Source: Desulfuromusa sp. | Lineage (GTDB): Bacteria > Desulfobacterota > Desulfuromonadia > Desulfuromonadales > Geopsychrobacteraceae | NCBI GenBank assembly: GCA_021157505.1 | Contig: JAGGWI010000066.1 | Span: 1 to 11,139 of the forward strand | Direction of reading: 5' to 3' | Length of the DNA: 11,139 nt | Made by a program: the position numbers and the translations under genes | Notes under the pieces: model-generated | Seen by the model: the letters and a program-made list of their open reading frames with translations, nothing else | What the model was told of the DNA's origin: nothing | The model's database searches: none | Part shown: piece by piece, positions 7,138 to 11,139 of the stretch | Numbering within the stretch: position 1 is the first letter of the stretch | How the letters are laid out: the number at the start of each line of letters is the position of its first letter

Positions 7138-7751
7138 CCGTTGTTAGATGATTTGAAGGTGCGCTTGATCCATTGATGTAGAATGGTCGCCAGTAAAATG
7201 ATGCCAATAATCAACCCGAATTTAACGGATAAACTCTGAGCCTGTTGCCAACTTCGTCCCCCTAAATAACCGATCCCCGGATAACAGATTCCCCACAAGA
7301 TAGCACTGATCAGTGCGTAGCCACAAAATGGTCGTTTCGGCATCCCCGATAGCCCGGCGATAAATGGTGTGATGCCGCGAATGGGACCGAGAAATCTGGC
7401 AAAAAAGATACTTTTGCCCCCATGGTCAACAAAAAAACGTTCGGCACGTTTGACCAACTTATGATGTTTCTGAAAACTACGGAGTTTTAGTAGCTTTGAG
7501 CCATAATAAAACCCCAGCCAGAAGCTGAACAGATCTCCCAATAATGCTCCGCCCGTCGTCATTATGATCAGCAAGGTTAACGAACATTTTCCCTTTAAAA
7601 TTAAAAAACCGGCAAAAACAACCAGAGTGCTTCCCGGAACGAGCAGGCCAATCATTGGGACTGACTCAGCAAAGGCAATCAAAAACAAAATCAGGAGATA
7701 AGTGCCCCCGTCAGGAAGGAATTCCATAAATTGTTGGAGTAAATGTTCCAT
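7134..7751 (-). CDS. DedA-family (SNARE-associated Golgi/VTT domain) integral membrane protein
   Basis: This is an inner-membrane protein (205 residues) of the DedA family, whose members act in membrane homeostasis, some as undecaprenyl-phosphate or phospholipid flippases. Hydrophobic segments lie at about 18-52, 57-85, 142-165 and 176-192. Family hallmarks are E29 in the first segment, PGS at 39-41, GD at 71-72 with a GFYYG turn, and the FFARFLGPIRGITPFIAG block (116-133) with R119, R125 and P129. R119 and R125 have the spacing of the two essential arginines of E. coli YqjA. Position 41 is serine where YqjA-like members have Asp or Glu. No ribosome binding site is obvious before the ATG (complement of 7749-7751). 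The REP-like element lies immediately upstream, so its promoter is unclear. Confidence 0.9.
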   Translation of the reverse strand: MEHLLQQFMEFLPDGGTYLLILFLIAFAESVPMIGLLVPGSTLVVFAGFLILKGKCSLTLLIIMTTGGALLGDLFSFWLGFYYGSKLLKLRSFQKHHKLVKRAERFFVDHGGKSIFFARFLGPIRGITPFIAGLSGMPKRPFCGYALISAILWGICYPGIGYLGGRSWQQAQSLSVKFGLIIGIILLATILHQWIKRTFKSSNNG

Positions 7752-7760
7752 AATAATTTC

Positions 7761-7823
7761 AGGGAGTTGGGGGAGGCTTAAAAACTCCCCTCTTTGGTAA
7801 AGAGGGGCTGGGGGAGATTTTTT
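7761..7823. repeat. REP-like hairpin element between dedA and the HD gene, also a terminator
   Basis: The core is a perfect 9-bp hairpin: CCCCTCTTT (7787-7795), loop GGT, AAAGAGGGG (7799-7807). It is flanked by further G-rich and C-rich blocks. GGGGAG at 7770-7775 can pair with CTCCCC at 7785-7790, and CTCCCC can also pair with GGGGGAG at 7810-7816, so alternative folds exist. This layout resembles dispersed 'CCCCTCTTT-AAAGAGGGG' intergenic repeats found in many bacterial genomes (recalled, not searched). On the minus strand the core is followed by AG and five T residues, so it can terminate the ferredoxin-HD operon; on the plus strand a T-run lies at 7818-7823. Confidence 0.65.
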
Positions 7824-7826
7824 ACC

Positions 7827-8390
7827 TCAGATCAATTCCGGTTCAAACTTTTCTTGCCAGCGATCAAAAACTCTCACTTTATTTTTACCATATTTTTTTA
7901 AATTTTCACGAATTTTGGCTGGAGATTTTTCAAAATTGCGATTTTTATTGCCCTTGGAGTAAAACAGATCAGCGTAACAGATAATTTGTTCTTCCAATGT
8001 TTCTGGTTGCATATCCCGGGCAGGGAGGGGTAGTTGTTGCTGGCGAATTTCATCTGCAGTCAGGCCAACACCAATATGCCTTTCACAAACCCTGGCATGC
8101 CGGGGGAAGCCCTCTTTCTCCAGGATCTCTTTTCCCTTTATTCCGTGTTGCAGGTAAGCTCCTTTTCCATGGCAGCCAAGTTCCGGGGTGTCGGTCAGGA
8201 TCATTCCAATATCATGCAACATTGCCGCTTCAGCAATAAATTGTAAATCAATTGAATCCCCCTGAGACTGTAAAAATCGACCAATCTTTAAAGCTTTTCG
8301 GGTGACCAGACGACTGTGGTCCAATAGAATCTGCCACGCCAGCGGGGTGTTGGAGTAGTACTGCCCGATGAGTTTTGCCGGGTAGATCAC
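7827..8390 (-). CDS. HD-domain metal-dependent phosphohydrolase, function unknown
   Basis: This is a soluble 187-residue protein of the HD superfamily, which hydrolyses phosphate esters, nucleotides or cyclic nucleotides using bound metals. The metal-ligand pattern is complete: H25, H59-D60 (in AAMLHDIGM, an HDIG-type motif), H82, H105 and D141, consistent with a dinuclear site. The C-terminal ~45 residues are rich in Lys and Arg (KGNKNRN, KKYGKNKVR), which might bind nucleic acid or a phosphorylated ligand (inference). The start is GTG (complement of 8388-8390), overlapping the TAG stop of the ferredoxin gene by one base, so translation is probably coupled. The GGAAAG a few bases upstream is a weak ribosome binding site. 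The substrate is unknown; there is no GYP motif, so c-di-GMP is not indicated. Confidence 0.88.
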   Translation of the reverse strand: MIYPAKLIGQYYSNTPLAWQILLDHSRLVTRKALKIGRFLQSQGDSIDLQFIAEAAMLHDIGMILTDTPELGCHGKGAYLQHGIKGKEILEKEGFPRHARVCERHIGVGLTADEIRQQQLPLPARDMQPETLEEQIICYADLFYSKGNKNRNFEKSPAKIRENLKKYGKNKVRVFDRWQEKFEPELI

Positions 8391-8581
8391 TAATCTTTCC
8401 AGTTAATGCAGGCTACCGGACAGTTATCCATTGCTTCCTCAATCATCTCTTCTGTATCACCCGTCGGATTGTGAATTCCGGCCAGATGTTCTGAAACCAT
8501 ATGAAATACTTTTGGACAGATACGGGTGCAGGTTTCACAGCCAATACAGGTGTCCTGATCTAAATAGGGAATCTTGCTCAT
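8390..8581 (-). CDS. Small [4Fe-4S] ferredoxin
   Basis: This is a 63-residue cytoplasmic electron carrier. The cysteine pattern is C12-x2-C15-x2-C18-x3-C22-P and C54-P-x3-C58. In single-cluster ferredoxins of Desulfovibrio type, the equivalents of C12, C15, C18 and C54 bind one [4Fe-4S] cluster, while the equivalents of C22 and C58 can form a disulfide. The second cluster motif of 2[4Fe-4S] ferredoxins is absent. The protein is acidic in its second half (DTEEMIEEAMD), as usual for ferredoxins. The ribosome binding site AAGGAA lies about 7 nt before the ATG. A good promoter lies upstream, and the gene is first in a two-gene unit with the HD protein. It could serve KorAB or another ferredoxin-dependent enzyme; no partner is proven. 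Confidence 0.95.
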   Translation of the reverse strand: MSKIPYLDQDTCIGCETCTRICPKVFHMVSEHLAGIHNPTGDTEEMIEEAMDNCPVACINWKD

Positions 8582-8615
8582 GGTGTTTTCCTTTCAGGTT
8601 ATGAATTATTGCAAA

Positions 8616-8644
8616 ATAGTAGCAATGTTGGGACGATTTTTCAA
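8616..8644 (-). promoter_or_regulatory. Promoter of the ferredoxin-HD operon
   Basis: On the minus strand, TTGAAA (complement of 8639-8644) and TACTAT (complement of 8616-8621) are separated by exactly 17 nt. Transcription would begin near 8609, leaving a leader of about 28 nt before the ferredoxin ATG. Placement, spacing and box quality are all good. Confidence 0.6.
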
Positions 8645-8672
8645 CATTTTACCCTGTTTGGCAAACCCTCAG

Positions 8673-8701
8673 TTCTCTTTTTTTCTAAGCTATGGTAATT
8701 T
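8673..8701 (+). promoter_or_regulatory. Possible extended -10 promoter for the sensor kinase
   Basis: TAATTT at 8696-8701 is preceded by TG plus one base (extended -10), with a poor -35 (TTCTCT, 8673-8678) 17 nt upstream. It is the best candidate in the divergent interval for the kinase gene, but the match is weak. Confidence 0.28.
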
Positions 8702-8741
8702 AATGAGAATATGTAATGCTTTTTAAAAGTGAGGGTGAGTA

Positions 8742-10244
8742 TTGGCAAAGGCAGTTGGACTCCGAACAGAAATTTTAATAACTTTAACCCTGTTGTTGGG
8801 TGCTGCATTGCTGCTGGGGGGGATCATGATGCTGCATTTAATGGAGAAGGGGCTGTTGGAGGAGCGTGTCAACCAGCTCAATTCCCTGACCCGGGTCATA
8901 GCTCACTCATTTGTTATTCGAGATGTTGATCCCAACCATCTTTTCTTACAGCCAGAAAATGAGAAGCTGCTCAACCAATTATCGGGGCAAGTGCATTGCG
9001 ATGCCTGGTGGGTTTATGATCGTGATCTCAATTTGCTGGGTTCATATGTTGCTGAATCGAATCTGCCCCTTTCTGCTTCAAGGCGGCAGATGGCAAAGTT
9101 AACTGGCGAGTTACAGCAGCATCTCAACTTTGTCCCGTTACTGAATCTGCTCGATAGCTCAGATTCATCGATCCATTTTATTGTGCCGATAAGGAACGAA
9201 AGTCATTTCTCCGGGTTGTTGGAGTTACATTTTTCACTTGCTGATATTCGTTTAACACTTTTGAAGTCACAGCAGGTTCTGCTGATTTATATCCTCCTCT
9301 ATGGAGCTGTTTTGGTCTTTGCGGGCTATTATTTGTTGCAGCGGAACATTATCAAGCCTGCTCGGAATCTACTCAAGGCAACTGAAAATGTCCGGCATGG
9401 TAATCTTGAGACCCGCTTACCAATTGCTGGACCAACAGAAATTGCCCAATTGGCTATAGCCTATAATCAGATGGTTAATTCTCTTCAGATCAGTCGAGGT
9501 GAAACAGAAACGTATATTGCTTCGCTGGAAGAAACTAATCAAAAATTGCAACAAACTCGTGATGAATTGATTCGTAGTGAGAAATTAGCGTCAGTGGGCC
9601 AATTAGCAGCAGGTCTGGCACATGAGCTGGGAAATCCTCTTGCGGCTTTGATCGGTTACCTGGAATTTTTGAAGCATAAAATTGCATCAACTTCAGATAG
9701 GGATATTATCGAGCGTTCTCTGGTAGAAACGAATCGGATCAATTTTCTGGTTGGAGAGCTTCTTAATTTTTCCCGGCCTACAGAGATCACTCAAATAGAA
9801 CCCGTCGATATAACGATTGTATTGAATTCCAGTGTCCAATTATTGAGAAATCAGGGGGGCATGGTAAACTCTGAAGTAAACAATGAGAGGTTAAAGGCTT
9901 TACCTGCTATTAGAATAGATCGGCACAAGCTGCAGCAGGTATTTATTAACCTGTTACTGAATGCTGTGCAGGCTTGTGACCCGCAAGGTAAAATCACCCT
10001 TTCCTCCGGAGTTGAAAACACCACTGTTTGGGTGGGGATCAAAGATACCGGTTGCGGAATTCCTGCTGCCGATCTGGATAGAATCTTTGATCCGTTTTAT
10101 ACAACCAAAGCCCCGGGGGAGGGGACTGGTCTCGGTTTGGCGATCTGTCAGCGTATCGTTGAGGAGGCAGAAGGGTCCATTGAGGTTGATTCAGAATTGG
10201 GGAAAGGGAGTTTCTTCAGGCTTATTTTTAGAAAAATCTGTTGA
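8742..10244 (+). CDS. Membrane sensor histidine kinase (HAMP-HisKA-HATPase)
   Basis: This is a two-component sensor kinase (500 residues). TM1 spans ~11-33, an extracytoplasmic sensor region ~36-177 of no recognised family follows, and TM2 spans ~178-199. HAMP follows at ~200-253, a short coiled coil at ~255-283, HisKA with the phospho-accepting H294 (LAHELGNPLAALIGYLEFL), and the HATPase domain. The N box has N403 and N407, the G1 box is DTGCGI (435-440), the F box DPFYTTK (450-456) and the G2 box GTGLGL (461-466). All catalytic motifs are intact. The start is TTG at 8742, chosen because GAGG at 8731-8734 lies 7 nt upstream and TM1 follows directly. No receiver protein is encoded within the window. 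The HELGNPL box is of the NtrB/ZraS sort, which often pairs with sigma-54 activators. The gene runs towards the pilin genes, so control of pilus functions is possible but inferred. Confidence 0.95.
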   Translation: MAKAVGLRTEILITLTLLLGAALLLGGIMMLHLMEKGLLEERVNQLNSLTRVIAHSFVIRDVDPNHLFLQPENEKLLNQLSGQVHCDAWWVYDRDLNLLGSYVAESNLPLSASRRQMAKLTGELQQHLNFVPLLNLLDSSDSSIHFIVPIRNESHFSGLLELHFSLADIRLTLLKSQQVLLIYILLYGAVLVFAGYYLLQRNIIKPARNLLKATENVRHGNLETRLPIAGPTEIAQLAIAYNQMVNSLQISRGETETYIASLEETNQKLQQTRDELIRSEKLASVGQLAAGLAHELGNPLAALIGYLEFLKHKIASTSDRDIIERSLVETNRINFLVGELLNFSRPTEITQIEPVDITIVLNSSVQLLRNQGGMVNSEVNNERLKALPAIRIDRHKLQQVFINLLLNAVQACDPQGKITLSSGVENTTVWVGIKDTGCGIPAADLDRIFDPFYTTKAPGEGTGLGLAICQRIVEEAEGSIEVDSELGKGSFFRLIFRKIC

Positions 10245-10373
10245 TTTGATCTCTGCTACCCTGCAATTTGAAGATAGAGTCTAAACATGGTGGATAAAAA
10301 GAAGCTCCTCGCGAAGATGTTGAATGGGATTTCTTTGGAGTCTGGTCTGGACACTAAGAGAAAATGGATAGGG
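10245..10373 (+). other. Gap between the sensor kinase and the prepilin gene
   Basis: The prepilin frame is open here from ATG 10287, which could add 29 residues to the leader. No terminator hairpin or convincing promoter is visible, so the pilin gene may be co-transcribed with the kinase. Confidence 0.4.
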
Positions 10374-10880
10374 ATGAAAGTATCAAAAGGTTTCACCTTA
10401 GTTGAAGTTATCGTCGTTATGGTTGTTATTGGTATTATGGCGGCAATCGCGATCCCGGGCTATCTCAATTGGTTACCCAATTACCGGTTAAAAGGGGCTG
10501 CCAGTGATTTGTTTTCCCATATGCAGAAGGCAAAACTTGAGGCGGTGAGGAGAAACACCGATATTGGTATCACCTTCACCACTGTGACTCCTCCCGCAAC
10601 CGGTGGCAGCTATCTTGCTTTTGTCGATGACGGTTCTGGTCCTGGTGGCATCAAAGGCAATGCTGTTCAGGATGGGAGCGAAGCGACCTTTTTTCGAGTT
10701 GCCATGCCGGTATCATGTTCTTTGGAGAATGCTAATTTTTTGGGTGCTCTAGGATATAATGCCAAAGGACTGCCCTTGAAGGGTAAACTTGGCAGTGTAG
10801 AGTTACATGATGTTCGTGCTACTAAATATTATAAGATGAGCCTGTCAACTTCAGGCTATGCAAGGGTGGTAAAAGAGTAA
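10374..10880 (+). CDS. Type IV minor prepilin/pseudopilin, GspH/FimT family
   Basis: This is a minor pilin-like protein that is probably processed by prepilin peptidase and placed in a type IV pilus or type II secretion pseudopilus. From ATG 10374 it has 168 residues. A 6-residue basic leader, MKVSKG, is followed by the cleavage site G|FTLVE with the required E at +5, then a hydrophobic helix to about residue 28 (VIVVMVVIGIMAAIAIPGYLNW). The next region (RLKGAASDLFSHMQKAKLEAVRRN) is typical of GspH/FimT, followed by a beta-rich C-terminal domain. An in-frame ATG at 10287 would give an unusual 35-residue leader; a GGAT at 10366 supports the shorter form modestly. A second prepilin gene starts 42 nt downstream, as in minor-pilin clusters. 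The precise family member (FimT, FimU or GspH) cannot be settled here. Confidence 0.9.
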   Translation: MKVSKGFTLVEVIVVMVVIGIMAAIAIPGYLNWLPNYRLKGAASDLFSHMQKAKLEAVRRNTDIGITFTTVTPPATGGSYLAFVDDGSGPGGIKGNAVQDGSEATFFRVAMPVSCSLENANFLGALGYNAKGLPLKGKLGSVELHDVRATKYYKMSLSTSGYARVVKE

Positions 10881-10922
10881 GTTATACTAGGTATTTTGAG
10901 CTGGCAAGCTGAGATGTAATTT

Positions 10923-11139
10923 ATGGTGCAACTAAAAATAAAAACAGTGACTGCTGTTGGTCATTCTGGTTTTACCCTGGTCGAGCTGCTGATTGCCTTG
11001 GCCATTTCCGGTGTACTCATGACCGCCGTCTATGCCACCTTTCAGGCACAGCAGAATAGTTATCTGGTCCAGGAACAGGTTGCCGAGATGCAACAAAATA
11101 TTCGTGCCGGGATGGATATCATGGTGAGCGAATTAAGAA
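10923..11139 (+). CDS. PilW/GspJ-like minor prepilin, 3'-truncated by the window
   Basis: The first 72 codons of a second prepilin are present. The leader of 16 residues ends in HSG, followed by FTLVELLIALAISGVLMTAV, the canonical N-methylation site (F at +1, E at +5) and transmembrane/assembly helix. The region after it (QEQVAEMQQNIRAGMDIMVSELR) is typical of PilW or GspJ-type minor pilins. A GAGA at 10911-10914, 8 nt before the ATG, is a weak ribosome binding site. The gene is probably co-transcribed with the preceding prepilin and begins a minor-pilin cluster that continues to the right. The C-terminal domain is not visible, so PilW, PilV and GspJ cannot be firmly separated. Confidence 0.85.
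   Translation, partial: MVQLKIKTVTAVGHSGFTLVELLIALAISGVLMTAVYATFQAQQNSYLVQEQVAEMQQNIRAGMDIMVSELR

Noticed and set aside
7827..8390. HD protein as a c-di-GMP phosphodiesterase
   Set aside because: No GYP motif follows the HD residues and the protein is a single short HD domain.
8656..8695. TTGGCA followed by TAAGCT as a kinase promoter, or a sigma-54 site starting at TTGGCA
   Set aside because: The spacing to TAAGCT is about 22 nt, too long for sigma-70, and the GG-N10-GC pattern needed for sigma-54 is not met.
1..11139. CRISPR arrays, tRNA or rRNA genes, insertion sequences, phage genes
   Set aside because: No regularly spaced repeats, cloverleaf-like sequences, transposase or phage-type ORFs were seen when reading both strands.

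Overview
The window looks like chromosomal DNA of moderate GC from an anaerobic, respiring deltaproteobacterium, most probably a Desulfuromonadales member (Desulfuromonas/Geobacter relatives). The evidence is a ferredoxin-dependent 2-oxoacid oxidoreductase and an AcnB-type aconitase close together, a small single-cluster ferredoxin, and a sensor kinase next to type IV minor pilins. The taxonomic call is inferred from gene content; no marker gene is present.

Layout. (1) 1-2290, plus strand: the 3' part of a 2-oxoacid:ferredoxin oxidoreductase alpha subunit (korA-like, probably the gamma-alpha fused form), then the complete TPP-binding beta subunit (korB-like), closed by a hairpin. (2) 2372-3055: a secreted FKBP-type peptidyl-prolyl isomerase with a strong terminator. 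(3) 3112-3479: a regulatory interval with a possible 23-residue membrane peptide gene on the minus strand and a near-consensus promoter for aconitase whose -10 lies inside an inverted repeat. (4) 3480-6035: aconitase B with all iron-sulfur ligands. (5) 6120-7118: an outer-membrane beta-barrel protein, convergent with (6) a minus-strand DedA membrane protein (7134-7751). (7) 7761-7823: a REP-like, hairpin-rich element that also looks like the terminator of the next operon. (8) 7827-8581, minus: a ferredoxin translationally coupled to an HD-domain phosphohydrolase. (9) 8742-11139, plus: a HAMP/HisKA sensor histidine kinase, a GspH/FimT-type prepilin, and the start of a PilW/GspJ-like prepilin cut by the window edge.

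How the genes fit together. AcnB makes isocitrate and KorAB converts 2-oxoglutarate to succinyl-CoA with reduced ferredoxin (or runs in reverse), so the left half is a TCA-cycle block, with the acnB promoter apparently under repressor control. The right half concerns the cell envelope and signalling: a barrel protein, a DedA protein, a redox/HD pair, and a kinase leading into a minor-pilin cluster.

No tRNA, rRNA, CRISPR array or transposase gene was seen. The genes are mostly from known families. The least explained items are the minus-strand micro-ORF, the operator-like dyad on the acnB promoter, the ferredoxin-HD pair, and two non-coding hairpin elements (7115-7137 and 7761-7823).
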